Positions 43,256 to 51,732 are shown, numbered from the stretch's first letter. The stretch is 64,000 bases of DNA from Capnocytophaga granulosa ATCC 51502 (GCF_000411115.1 NZ_KE150242.1:157791-221790); one strand, 5' to 3'. The notes: generated by a model not told the origin, from the sequence alone. Program-made: numbers and translations.

Positions 43256-44056
43256 ATGAAAATACACTTTATTACAGAGGGGGCGTCTTGCCTGTCATCC
43301 CTTGTAGCGGCACTCTCGCCTGTGCATGAGGTCTCAGAAAGTGGCTCAGTGTCAGAGATTTCCCCAAGTACAGAAGCCGTAGTAATAGGAGAGCATGTAT
43401 CCCCAACCCATCCGCAATGGCAACAGGCACAAGCACTTGGATTGCCTATCTATTCCTATGGGGCTTTCCTCTATGAATTGCATAAGATGAAAACCAGAGT
43501 GGTTATTGCTGGCACTCAGGGAAAAAGTGAGATAGCGGCCATGGTACTACATACGATGGATTATTTTTCCAAAAAGATAGATTATTTTTTGGAATTTCCT
43601 ATAGGAAATATCCCTACCTGTAAGTATTCTCCTGAGGCAGAATTCGTACTTATTGAGGGCGGAGATACCCTCTCACCCATAGAACAAGTACCTATGTTTC
43701 AGCTCTATCGCCCGACTCTTGCACTGATCAGTCATATAGAGAATGGTAAGGAAAAGCAGTATACCAACTTCATAAATACCCTTACCAAAGGGGGGATACT
43801 ACTATATAATGAGGAAGATGCGGCTCTCAAAGCATTGGCTGAAAGTACAGAAAACCAACTGCGCCTGATGCCTTATGAGACAGCTCCACACCAAGAAAGT
43901 AGAGGCACTACCTATCTTATTACCCCAGAAGGCGAAATGCCCCTGATGATTTCAGGCAAGGAGCATATGAACTACCTATCAGGAGCCAAATGGCTCTGCC
44001 AAAACCTCGGTATAGATGAACAAGACTTCTATGAAGCAATAGAAACGTTTAAGTGA
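43256..44056 (+). CDS. Truncated Mpl-like Mur ligase with altered P-loop
   Basis: 266 aa against about 450 for Mpl (UDP-MurNAc:L-Ala-gamma-D-Glu-mDAP ligase). The N-terminal Rossmann part (MKIHFITEGASCLSSLVAAL) and the central domain align with Bacteroidetes Mpl. But the ATP loop GSHGKTT reads GTQGKSE, the EGDEY loop reads EGGDTLSP, and the HINVF segment is lost. The protein ends at EDFYEAIETFK-like residues (EQDFYEAIETFK), just where the third domain would begin, in front of an AGTGAAGAGTGAAAAA repeat. Catalysis is unlikely; it may be a decayed paralogue or a binding protein. Confidence 0.7.
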   Translation: MKIHFITEGASCLSSLVAALSPVHEVSESGSVSEISPSTEAVVIGEHVSPTHPQWQQAQALGLPIYSYGAFLYELHKMKTRVVIAGTQGKSEIAAMVLHTMDYFSKKIDYFLEFPIGNIPTCKYSPEAEFVLIEGGDTLSPIEQVPMFQLYRPTLALISHIENGKEKQYTNFINTLTKGGILLYNEEDAALKALAESTENQLRLMPYETAPHQESRGTTYLITPEGEMPLMISGKEHMNYLSGAKWLCQNLGIDEQDFYEAIETFK

Positions 44057-44071
44057 AGAGTGAAAAAACAG

Positions 44072-44102
44072 AAAAGCACTACCTTTTGGGCAGTGCTTTT
44101 TT
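44072..44102. terminator. Bidirectional terminator
   Basis: AAAAGCACT and AGTGCTTTT arms with T-run TTTTTT, between the Mur ligase-like gene and the convergent fbaA. Confidence 0.85.
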
Positions 44103-44115
44103 ATGAATGCAGTTT

Positions 44116-45183
44116 TTATAAAGTATTCACATTGTTGAGGTCTTCGAAGGCTTTCTTTACACGAGCGATGAAAGTCTTTTCACCTTCTCTAAGCCATACA
44201 CGAGGGTCGTAGTACTTCTTGTTAGGTACATCGGCTCCTTCAGGGTTTCCTATTTGACCTTGTAGGTAAGCGGCTTTGTTCTTCATATAGTCACGTACTC
44301 CTTCGGTGAAAGCATATTGTAGGTCGGTGTCTATATTCATCTTCACTACTCCGTAGCTGATAGCCTCGCGGATTTCCTCAAGGGTAGAGCCTGAACCTCC
44401 GTGGAATACAAAATCAATAGTGTTGTGTGCAACATTGTATTTTTTGGAGATATACTCTTGTGAGTTTCTTAGAATCTTAGGAGTAAGTTTCACATTACCA
44501 GGCTTATATACTCCGTGTACATTACCGAAAGCAGCCGCAATGGTAAATTGTGGACTTACCTTGAGGAGTTCTTCGTAAGCATAAGCCACATCTTCAGGCT
44601 GAGTGTATAGGCGAGATTCGTCCGCATCGGAGTTATCTACCCCGTCTTCTTCACCTCCTGTGATACCGAGCTCTATTTCAAGGGTCATGCCCATTTTGCT
44701 CATACGCTCGAGGTATTTCTTACAGATTTCAATGTTCTCTTTGAGCGGTTCTTCAGAGAGGTCAATCATATGAGAGCTGAAAAGGGGCTTGCCTGTAGCC
44801 TTGAAGTGAGCTTCAGAGGCATCCAATAGGCCATCTATCCAAGGAAGTAATTTTTTGGCACAGTGGTCAGTATGTAGGATCACCGTAGCGCCATAGGCTT
44901 CAGCTAGTTGGTGTACTTGTTTTGCTCCTACGATAGCCCCCAAGATAGCTGCTTTTTGGCCTTCGTTGGAAAGGCCTTTACCAGCCATAAATTGGGCACC
45001 TCCGTTGGAGAATTGGATAATCACAGGAGCTTTCATAGCTACTGCGGCTTCCAATACCCCATTGATACTGTTGGAACTGATGACATTGGTAGCAGGGAGG
45101 GCAAATCCTTTTTGCTTTGCATACTGGAAAATCTCTTGTACTTCTTTTCCTACTGCAACTCCAGGTTTGATGTTGTGATTCAT
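44116..45183 (-). CDS. fbaA: Class II fructose-bisphosphate aldolase
   Basis: 355 aa Zn-dependent aldolase of glycolysis/gluconeogenesis. HTDHCAKKLLPWIDG carries the first zinc His and the catalytic Asp. Later ligands are seen in AAFGNVHGVYKPG and FHGGSGSTLEEI, and the phosphate site GVVKMNIDTDLQYAF follows. A longer frame is open upstream but the promoter core (45206-45213) lies within it, so the ATG at 45183 is used. Confidence 0.96.
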   Translation of the reverse strand: MNHNIKPGVAVGKEVQEIFQYAKQKGFALPATNVISSNSINGVLEAAVAMKAPVIIQFSNGGAQFMAGKGLSNEGQKAAILGAIVGAKQVHQLAEAYGATVILHTDHCAKKLLPWIDGLLDASEAHFKATGKPLFSSHMIDLSEEPLKENIEICKKYLERMSKMGMTLEIELGITGGEEDGVDNSDADESRLYTQPEDVAYAYEELLKVSPQFTIAAAFGNVHGVYKPGNVKLTPKILRNSQEYISKKYNVAHNTIDFVFHGGSGSTLEEIREAISYGVVKMNIDTDLQYAFTEGVRDYMKNKAAYLQGQIGNPEGADVPNKKYYDPRVWLREGEKTFIARVKKAFEDLNNVNTL

Positions 45184-45205
45184 GGTATTATCTTTAATTT
45201 TGCCA

Positions 45206-45213
45206 CAAATGTA
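45206..45213 (-). promoter_or_regulatory. -7 box TACATTTG for fbaA
   Basis: Minus-strand core 22 nt before the fbaA ATG at 45183. Confidence 0.6.
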
Positions 45214-45251
45214 ATATTTTTTCTCCAAACAATAAAATATATTTGAGAAAA

Positions 45252-47576
45252 TTATTTAAAAAATAATTCACTCACCTTTCCTTGTCCTGCCCACTGCATA
45301 TCATAGACCTCGTCGGCAAGGGTAGGGTCATTTTCTATTTGTAGCCCTTGGGCTTCGGCTTTGAGCTTTAGTAGGTTTCCGATAGTGAATTTGCTGTTGA
45401 GTTTTTCTAAGAGAGCATTTACGCCACTTATAGAAAGCGCCTGGGCTACCTGTCCTTGGAAAGGGAGTTCCATCCAGATAATCTCTTTAGCCTCCACGTC
45501 CAACACCCCAAAGAGCAGTCCCTTCTGCAAGGGCTGGGTGATACGTACCTGATGAATCACCGCCGAAGGATCATAAGCTACTCCAGTGCGTTCGGATACT
45601 TTCATCTTATACTTACTATCCATCCATCCTACCACTAAGTTAGGCGACAAAGCACCACAAGAATACGCATTGCAGACAAAGGTTACATATTTGGCCTTGT
45701 GCTGGCGTAGAGTATTGACATCAATATTGATATATTCGGCCGTACCTACCTTGTCAGGGATACTGCGAATATCTCCGCTGTGCTGGCACCCTAAGGTGGT
45801 AAGTCGCCCAAAATAGCAAATATCTGACCTATCCTGATAGATGATGCGGCAGGACAAGTCCATATCGAGATGCTGAGCAGGCAGGTCTTTCCCCCATTGC
45901 ATAAAAAGGCGTATCTCATTACCCTCTAATGGGAAACGAGTACCCATAAGGGTCGCATTGAAGTCATGTACATTATGGCTTCTATCACCTATAGGTAGCG
46001 GTATATGGTAGAGTTGTGGGTCTATATAAATAAAATGATGTTCGTTTTCCTCCTTAGCGAACTGATGCTGTATTGTCCATAAGCAAAGGTCTTCTATCTT
46101 AGCCTTCATCTCAGCCAATTGCTCCTCATTATAGCTTTCGACAACCAAGGGATGCTTAGGAATCTCCACTCGTGTTCCCATGATGGTCTGTACGCTGCGT
46201 TTGCCCTCTTTGCTAAAGTACAAATCGGCATACGTATTTAGGGTAAAGAGTAGGCGAGTAGGCACTTGGTCTATGATTTCCTTGAAGGTAGAAAGCGTGT
46301 CGTCGGCTCCCAGCCAAAGCATACAAGCAAAGAGAGAGCGGGCAAAGACCCCAGGGCGCTGTTTAAGCAGGAAAAAAGCCTTTTCGCTATCCATATTCTG
46401 GTAAGCAGCATTAAGTTCGGCTTGCCATACACTATAACGCTCGTTATAGAATACGTCCAAAAGGGTAGCGAGCTTTTCAAAGCCCTTCTTCTTGCTGTAT
46501 TCTGCCAAGCGCAAGGCACGGATAAAGCGCACCCACATCTCACGCTTGGGGTGCATGATCTCACATGCCTTTTCCGCTGAAAGAGGTAAGGCATTGAGCC
46601 AATGCGCTACTCTGGCACATTCCTGGCGGGAGTACTTGAGCTTGAGTTCTTTTTGTGCTCTTTCTTTGACAGTCATACTCAGGTCTAAGGATCTGACGAT
46701 ATGATAGTTGTTCTTAGCGTCCTTCTTCATGATGGTCTTAGGTTCTACAATTTGTAAAAAACCTGTTCTTTTATACCACAAATAGCGCAATATATCGGTA
46801 GGAGAGCTAAAGCAAGCTCCAGCTTCGGCTTCCTTATCCTGAGCAATATAGCTATCTACTACCAAGACGAGCGTCTCCTTCATACCAATACGAGTCTCAG
46901 GAGCCACTGAGAAATAAGGTAACAGCAGCTTAAGCGAATCGGACTGAGTAGCATCCAAAGCAGTTTTGGAGCTTAGTAGGTTTTGGAAAAAGGTATTGGC
47001 CTCTGCCTCACGCCATAGATCAAGGATTTTGAGTTTGCTACCCTGTCCTTGATATTCTATTTCACCCAATTCAAAAGGGGTTCCACAGAAAGGACAACCA
47101 TTGTAGCGATCCAGCGGAAAAGTACCATAAGGAATATAGTGTCCGCAGGCTGAAAAGCGTTCATGCTTAGGGGTAAAAGGCTCCTTATGATTTTCTTTCT
47201 TATAGCTCTCTTCATATAGATAGTCAAAGTAATCATCAGACTTTATCAAATGAGGATATTGGTTATAAAAAGCGGTGATAAGATGGTCAATGAACCCTTC
47301 CCCTGTAGGCACTTCCCAATTCTTGATAAGGGGTGTCCAGTTGAGTTTTACATGAAGTACCTCTTTTATTATCTTGACAACAGACTGGCGATACTCGTTT
47401 GTCGTACCATTGATAGCATGCAAAAGGTCTTCGGTAAGGCCAAAACCATGCTTTCGCAAGGCAGCTACCAATTCCAAGGTACCTGGTTGTATAGCCTTTT
47501 GAGAAGGCATCGTATCAGGGACGAATAAAGCGTTTTGCCTAAGGGCAACTTTCAGTAGGGCAGTTATCTTTTCCAT
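45252..47576 (-). CDS. RING-like and TerD-like large protein (MXAN_6230/SCO0854 type)
   Basis: 774 aa from the ATG at 47576 (a GTG 11 codons upstream overlaps the terminator that precedes the gene). A RING-like Cys/His cluster SACGHYIPYGTF…GCPFCGTPF lies near 142-170. The long middle is helical, and the C-terminal ~230 residues resemble TerD-type beta sandwiches (IRLFMQWGKDLPAQHLDMDLSCRIIY, AEYINIDVNTLRQ, YVTFVCNAYSCG). This matches the MXAN_6230/SCO0854 RING-domain family linked to ter stress gene clusters. No other ter gene is close. Family name from memory, moderate confidence; function unknown. Confidence 0.65.
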   Translation of the reverse strand: MEKITALLKVALRQNALFVPDTMPSQKAIQPGTLELVAALRKHGFGLTEDLLHAINGTTNEYRQSVVKIIKEVLHVKLNWTPLIKNWEVPTGEGFIDHLITAFYNQYPHLIKSDDYFDYLYEESYKKENHKEPFTPKHERFSACGHYIPYGTFPLDRYNGCPFCGTPFELGEIEYQGQGSKLKILDLWREAEANTFFQNLLSSKTALDATQSDSLKLLLPYFSVAPETRIGMKETLVLVVDSYIAQDKEAEAGACFSSPTDILRYLWYKRTGFLQIVEPKTIMKKDAKNNYHIVRSLDLSMTVKERAQKELKLKYSRQECARVAHWLNALPLSAEKACEIMHPKREMWVRFIRALRLAEYSKKKGFEKLATLLDVFYNERYSVWQAELNAAYQNMDSEKAFFLLKQRPGVFARSLFACMLWLGADDTLSTFKEIIDQVPTRLLFTLNTYADLYFSKEGKRSVQTIMGTRVEIPKHPLVVESYNEEQLAEMKAKIEDLCLWTIQHQFAKEENEHHFIYIDPQLYHIPLPIGDRSHNVHDFNATLMGTRFPLEGNEIRLFMQWGKDLPAQHLDMDLSCRIIYQDRSDICYFGRLTTLGCQHSGDIRSIPDKVGTAEYINIDVNTLRQHKAKYVTFVCNAYSCGALSPNLVVGWMDSKYKMKVSERTGVAYDPSAVIHQVRITQPLQKGLLFGVLDVEAKEIIWMELPFQGQVAQALSISGVNALLEKLNSKFTIGNLLKLKAEAQGLQIENDPTLADEVYDMQWAGQGKVSELFFK

Positions 47577-47587
47577 AGCATTATACA

Positions 47588-47660
47588 ATAAAAAAAGAAA
47601 GGTAATCACAGAAGTAAATCTTAACCTAAAAGAGAGAAGTAACTTCTGTTTGACCTTTCT
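47588..47660 (-). terminator. Terminator-like hairpin after the tRNA
   Basis: On the minus strand AAAGGT…ACAGAAGT pairs with ACTTCTGT…ACCTTT and is followed by CTTTTTTT. It ends 12 nt before the RING-like gene's ATG. The plus strand contains CAGAAGTAAAT (47609-47619), an 11-mer also present in the tRNA insertion (47718-47728). Confidence 0.6.
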
Positions 47661-47673
47661 TAGTTGTTTTTTG

Positions 47674-47796
47674 TAGGACAGACGGGACTCGAACCCGCAA
47701 CCAGGGAGTTAGAAGCTCAGAAGTAAATAGTAATTGACCTCCTCAAGGAGAATAATCTTACTATTGACCTGCTCTACCCAATTGAGCTACTGTCCT
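47674..47796 (-). tRNA. tRNA-Arg(UCU) interrupted by a 49-nt insertion
   Basis: Read on the minus strand. The acceptor stem is AGGACAG/CTGTCCT with discriminator A. D arm GCTC-AATTGGGTA-GAGC, variable TGGTT and T arm GCGGG-TTCGAGT-CCCGT follow the tRNA rules. The anticodon stem is complete only if nt 30-78 (plus-strand 47719-47767) are skipped: GG joins GAG to give GGGAG-CTTCTAA-CTCCC with anticodon TCT. The mature form would be 74 nt. The insertion lies in the 5' strand of the anticodon stem and folds on itself (AATAGTAA/TTACTATT, CTCC/GGAG). No CCA is encoded, as usual in this phylum. It could be a spliced gene, a tRNA tolerating a bulged hairpin, or a pseudogene. Confidence 0.85.
47719..47767 (-). 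other. 49-nt insertion in the anticodon stem of tRNA-Arg
   Basis: AT-rich, with an 8-bp stem AATAGTAA/TTACTATT enclosing a CTCC-TTGA-GGAG hairpin. The 8-mer AGGTCAAT occurs at its 5' junction (plus-strand 47763-47770) and again 30 bp further in (47733-47740). It is far shorter than a group I intron and has no recognisable intron core. Confidence 0.75.
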
Positions 47797-47903
47797 AATG
47801 TTAATCTCTCTTTCTGGGTGCAAAATTATAACCCTACTGCGCAATGTTTTTGCGTAGTTGTAGAAAAAGAGAAAGATTAACAAAAATATAACATTATTGT
47901 AAT

Positions 47904-48725
47904 TTATACCGCTACATTGAAATCCCTAAGTGCTTCATTTAGAGATGTTTTTAGATCGGTAGAGGCTTTTCGCTGTCCGATGATAAGGGCGCAGGGTACT
48001 TGGTAAGCGCCAGCGGGGAATTGCTTGGTATAGCTCCCTGGAATCACCACTGAGCGGGCAGGGACATAGCCCTTGTATTCTACTGGTTTTTCACCTGTTA
48101 CATCTATAATCTTGGTGGAGGCTGTCAGTACAACATTGGCGCCTAAGACAGCTTCTTTCTCTACACGTACCCCTTCTACTATGATGGAGCGAGAGCCTAA
48201 GAAAGCACCGTCCTCTATCACAACGGGGGCTGCTTGTAGAGGTTCCAATACCCCTCCTATACCTACCCCTCCGCTTATGTGTACATTCTTACCCACTTGG
48301 GCACAACTACCCACGGTAGCCCATGTATCAACCATGGTGCCACTATCGACATAAGCACCAATATTTACATAAGAAGGCATCAGTACGACCCCTGAGGCGA
48401 GATAAGCCCCACGACGAGCGGTAGCAGGGGGTACTACACGTACGCCCTTATCCTCATAGTTGTGCTTGAGGGGAATCTTATCATAGTACTCGAAGATCCC
48501 TACCTCTTTGGTTTCCATTTTGCGGAAAGGAAAGTATAGAATGACTGCTTTTTTAATCCATTCGTGTACATACCAACCCTTATCAGAGGGAGTGGCTACC
48601 CTTAGTTCTCCACGGTCGAGTAGGTCTATGGTAGCATCAATGGTTTTCATAGTAGCTTCATCGGAAAGCAGATGGCGGTTTTCCCATGCAGCCTCTATTT
48701 TCTCTTGTAAATCTTTTATATTCAT
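47904..48725 (-). CDS. dapD: Tetrahydrodipicolinate N-succinyltransferase
   Basis: 273 aa. Lysine/mDAP pathway enzyme that succinylates tetrahydrodipicolinate. Left-handed beta-helix hexapeptide repeats run from about 105 to 230 (VVLMPSYVNIGAYVDSGTMVDTWATVG, GGVGIGGVLEPLQAAPVVIED). Length and N-terminal MNIKDLQEKIEAAWENR match DapD. The promoter core at 48750-48757 overlaps the longer upstream frame, so the ATG at 48725 is the start. Confidence 0.95.
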   Translation of the reverse strand: MNIKDLQEKIEAAWENRHLLSDEATMKTIDATIDLLDRGELRVATPSDKGWYVHEWIKKAVILYFPFRKMETKEVGIFEYYDKIPLKHNYEDKGVRVVPPATARRGAYLASGVVLMPSYVNIGAYVDSGTMVDTWATVGSCAQVGKNVHISGGVGIGGVLEPLQAAPVVIEDGAFLGSRSIIVEGVRVEKEAVLGANVVLTASTKIIDVTGEKPVEYKGYVPARSVVIPGSYTKQFPAGAYQVPCALIIGQRKASTDLKTSLNEALRDFNVAV

Positions 48726-48749
48726 AATTGATGATTCATTTCTTATTTG

Positions 48750-48757
48750 CAAAGATA
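48750..48757 (-). promoter_or_regulatory. -7 box TATCTTTG for dapD
   Basis: Minus-strand core 24 nt before the dapD ATG; decides the start codon. Confidence 0.65.
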
Positions 48758-48804
48758 AGAAATTTAATGATTGATGAAGTAATGTTTAATGATTAATTAA
48801 CGCC

Positions 48805-49350
48805 TTAAGATTGGTATACTAGGTGCTTGTAAGGAGCCCCTGCGAGCATCTTCATATCGGCATATACAAAGCCCATACGAAGGTAAAGTTTTTCCGCTTG
48901 GGGGTTGTCCATGGAGACCAATAGTCCTATGGTCTCTCCCTTGAGCTGTTCCTTGAGGTGAAGTAGCAGGGAGGAGCCTATACCCTTGCCTTGTGCTTTT
49001 GGGGATACGCTGAGGGTATCTATATAAAATTCACCGGCTTGTGTCTCCTTCTCTAAGCGTATATTGTGGCCGTAGGAGGCTTTGACAAAGTCAAAAACAG
49101 ACTGGGACAAGGGATCTATATGGGCACCATTGTAATAGACAAGCGAGCCGAGAATCTGTTTGTCTTTTTCATATACCAAAGTATTCTCGTAAGAATACTG
49201 ATTGTTCTGCTTTAAGAAGAGTCTTTCCAAGAATCGGACAGACTCATGGGGGTCTTCCCGCTGGATAAGTTTGAAAACGATTTCAGACATAGCCTGAAAC
49301 ATAAGGGGTGCCACAAAAGGGGCATCGGCGGGGGTGGCTGTACGTATCAT
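48805..49350 (-). CDS. GNAT family N-acetyltransferase
   Basis: 181 aa single GNAT domain. The acetyl-CoA-binding motif is seen in VSPKAQGKGIGSSLLLHL near 115-132, preceded by strand FYIDTLSV and followed by LLVSMDNPQAEKLYLRMGFVYAD. Substrate unknown. Its start overlaps the stop of the TonB-like gene by 4 nt, so it is part of a truB-tonB-like-GNAT operon on the minus strand. Confidence 0.88.
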   Translation of the reverse strand: MIRTATPADAPFVAPLMFQAMSEIVFKLIQREDPHESVRFLERLFLKQNNQYSYENTLVYEKDKQILGSLVYYNGAHIDPLSQSVFDFVKASYGHNIRLEKETQAGEFYIDTLSVSPKAQGKGIGSSLLLHLKEQLKGETIGLLVSMDNPQAEKLYLRMGFVYADMKMLAGAPYKHLVYQS

Positions 49351-50114
49351 TGAAATAGGTAAGTAATGGTTCCGAGTTGTTTGTTTTTGCTATCTTTGTT
49401 AAAGCGAGCTTTGCGGGCGTAATAGATAGCATTGTCTATCAAGCATCCGTTGGCTGTACTTGAAGAGGCTTTGTTATAAGAGGCCTCTATGACTCGTCCT
49501 TGGTCATCTACAGTGATATTGACGACCACTTTGCCTGATTCCTCACAAGTATAGACGGGGTTAGGGAGTTCTGCAACGGCTTCTCTTCCAGAGAGATAAT
49601 AGGAAATAAGGGTACGCTTATTGGCTTTTTTCTCATTCTTGTTTTGTGGCTTATATTTCTCCAAATCTTTGAAAGACATACCATCATTGACCTTATAGGG
49701 TTCCACTTTGGGTGGTTCTATGCCTTCTGCTTCGCCAGGGGTCTTATCTGTCTGACCAGAAGCTTCTTGAGCTTGTTGTTTGGCTAAAAGGTCGTCCAAA
49801 CTCTCAAGGTCTTTGGCCTGTTTGATACGAGAATCAGCTTCGTTATAGGAGCGGGTGGTTATTGGCGCATTATCGGGAACACTTTCTTGTTCTTTTTGGG
49901 TATCCTCAGGGATTTTTTCTTCCTTTAGGAGCTTGTCTATTTCCTCGGCAGGGGGAATCTCTAACCAAATCTCTTCAGGCTTATTATTGACCCTAATGAT
50001 AATAAATGAAACCACTATACAAAGCATAATCACTAAGGTAATGACAAAAGCCCTTTCCTTACCAGACAAGCTTGTGGCTTCAATTTCTCTCTTAATGTAT
50101 TGTGTTAGTTTCAT
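49347..50114 (-). CDS. TonB-like energy transducer
   Basis: 255 aa. A short cytoplasmic N-terminus, one membrane helix (about 24-41, ITLVIMLCIVVSFIII), an extended Glu/Pro/Gln-rich periplasmic linker and a C-terminal domain with VVVNITVDDQGRVIEASYNKAS and a paired Cys (TCEES, NGCLID) as in Bacteroidetes TonB-related proteins. The usual ExbB/ExbD genes are not next to it. Overlaps the 3' end of truB by 23 nt. Confidence 0.75.
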   Translation of the reverse strand: MKLTQYIKREIEATSLSGKERAFVITLVIMLCIVVSFIIIRVNNKPEEIWLEIPPAEEIDKLLKEEKIPEDTQKEQESVPDNAPITTRSYNEADSRIKQAKDLESLDDLLAKQQAQEASGQTDKTPGEAEGIEPPKVEPYKVNDGMSFKDLEKYKPQNKNEKKANKRTLISYYLSGREAVAELPNPVYTCEESGKVVVNITVDDQGRVIEASYNKASSSTANGCLIDNAIYYARKARFNKDSKNKQLGTITYLFQ

Positions 50115-50805
50115 GGGGGGTGTGGTTTATAAATTGTTGCACAAAGTCCTCAGGGGTGTAGGCTTGTGCTACAGCGTATGCTCCTATCTGGGTACGCCTT
50201 AGGGAGGTAAGGTGAGCTCCACTACCTAAGGCCTTGCCTATATCATGTACCAAGGAACGTATATAAGTCCCTTTGCTACAATGTACCTTAAAGGAGAGTT
50301 CTTTTTCTCCTATGAGGGAGAGTTCTAAGGCATGTATGGTAATAGCTCTTTTGGGCACTTCGGTAGTCTCTCCTTTGCGAGCGAGTTCATAGAGGCGCTT
50401 TCCATCTTTTTTGATAGCCGAGAATAGGGGAGGGGCTTGAATGAGATCTCCAACAAACTGTTCTCTGACCTGCTCAATGAGTTCGGGAGTGATATGCTCG
50501 GTTGGGAAGGTGGCGTCAATCTCTGTTTCTAAGTCATAGGAAGGTGTGGTAGCTCCTAGCGCAATGGTGCCAGTGTATATCTTGGGAGCGTCCTGTATCT
50601 GAGGGATTTGCTTGGTATGCTTGCCTGTGCATAATATCAAAAGCCCTGTAGCCAAGGGGTCAAGGGTACCAGCATGGCCTATCTTGAATTTTTTCAGACG
50701 ATACTTCTTCATGATAGCCCACTTGAGTTTGTTGACCGCTTGGAAAGAACTCCAGTGTAAAGGTTTGTCAATCAGTATGATAGTTCCTTCTATGAGTGAT
50801 TGCAT
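50092..50805 (-). CDS. truB: tRNA pseudouridine(55) synthase TruB
   Basis: 237 aa. Makes psi-55 in the T loop. The catalytic Asp lies in KIGHAGTLDPLATGLLILCTG near 45, with Tyr in GATTPSYDLETEI and the late LVHDIGKALGSGAHLTSLRRT block near 200. It lacks the C-terminal PUA extension of longer TruBs, as is common in Bacteroidetes. Confidence 0.95.
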   Translation of the reverse strand: MQSLIEGTIILIDKPLHWSSFQAVNKLKWAIMKKYRLKKFKIGHAGTLDPLATGLLILCTGKHTKQIPQIQDAPKIYTGTIALGATTPSYDLETEIDATFPTEHITPELIEQVREQFVGDLIQAPPLFSAIKKDGKRLYELARKGETTEVPKRAITIHALELSLIGEKELSFKVHCSKGTYIRSLVHDIGKALGSGAHLTSLRRTQIGAYAVAQAYTPEDFVQQFINHTPHETNTIH

Positions 50806-50840
50806 AGGTAAAATGATTTTTAAGGAAATGAAAGTTGTGG

Positions 50841-50848
50841 CAAAAGTA
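50841..50848 (-). promoter_or_regulatory. -7 box TACTTTTG for the truB operon
   Basis: Minus-strand core 36 nt before the truB ATG. The rest of the 260-bp truB/nrfH gap shows no gene and no clear TAnnTTTG for nrfH. Confidence 0.6.
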
Positions 50849-51066
50849 CATTTATTTTTTTAATTCTAATAGCTTTTTGCGAAAATAAATCAGTCAAGCG
50901 GAAAAAATAAGAGTGAAGAGGATACTTTTCTCTTTTCTCTTCTTCCACTTCACAATTGATATTTCGGACTTATAAGTGTTAAATTTATGTTTATTTAGAA
51001 TGAAAACAAAATACCCTTGAAGCATTATTTTTCTTTGGAGAATGCGAAAAATTGATTATTTCTGCA

Positions 51067-51702
51067 ATGGAAATAAAAAAACAAAACATTAATAATATGC
51101 CAACGTCTTCAAATGAAAGCACCCCTAAGAAAGGCCGATTCTTTCGGTATCTGATTCCTTCTTTTGTAGGAATTATATTGGGCTTGTGTGGGTATATATT
51201 TTACCTTTCCAAGGCGCATTCTTATCTTTCGGATGACCCCAAGGTGTGTGTGAACTGCCACATCATGGAGCCAGAATATGCTACATGGTCGCACTCCTCA
51301 CATGGTCGCAATACGGTCTGCAACGATTGTCATGTACCTCATGACAATGTGTTCCGTAAGTATTACTTCAAGGCCAATGACGGGCTAAGGCATGCTACCA
51401 TGTTCACCTTTCGACTCGAACCACAGGTGATCAAAATGCATGCTCCAGGGCAGAAGGTCGTACAGGAGAACTGTATCCGCTGCCATAGCACTCTTGTCTC
51501 TGAAGTAAGGCTAGGTAAAGTAACTGCTCCTATGGCACATGCCGGTAATGGTAAGCTCTGCTGGGAGTGTCACCGCGAGGTGCCGCACAGTCGCGTACGC
51601 GGATTGAACTCCGCTCCTCACTCTCCTGTACCTATCATAGATGATATGGGTGAAAATACCCCGCAGTGGATACAGGACTTAATAAAAACAGAAAAAAAAT
51701 AA
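51067..51702 (+). CDS. nrfH: NrfH tetraheme cytochrome c quinol dehydrogenase
   Basis: 211 aa. It is a membrane-anchored NapC/NirT-family protein that feeds quinol electrons to NrfA. A basic N-terminus and one membrane helix (about 30-48) precede four CxxCH heme sites: CVNCH 61-65, CNDCH 85-89, CIRCH 136-140 and CWECH 165-169. I use the ATG at 51067 rather than the upstream TTG. It ends immediately before the nrfA reading frame and forms the first gene of the nrfHA-resB-ccsA unit. Confidence 0.95.
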   Translation: MEIKKQNINNMPTSSNESTPKKGRFFRYLIPSFVGIILGLCGYIFYLSKAHSYLSDDPKVCVNCHIMEPEYATWSHSSHGRNTVCNDCHVPHDNVFRKYYFKANDGLRHATMFTFRLEPQVIKMHAPGQKVVQENCIRCHSTLVSEVRLGKVTAPMAHAGNGKLCWECHREVPHSRVRGLNSAPHSPVPIIDDMGENTPQWIQDLIKTEKK

Positions 51703-51732
51703 TTGATTAAAAACAAACTAATTTATACAACG

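Noticed and set aside
46271..46594. Short ORFs antisense or out of frame in the RING-like gene
   Set aside because: Codon pattern follows the long gene; no independent evidence.
47719..47767. Group I intron in the tRNA
   Set aside because: 49 nt is far too short, there is no P7/P3 core, and the site is in the stem instead of the anticodon loop.
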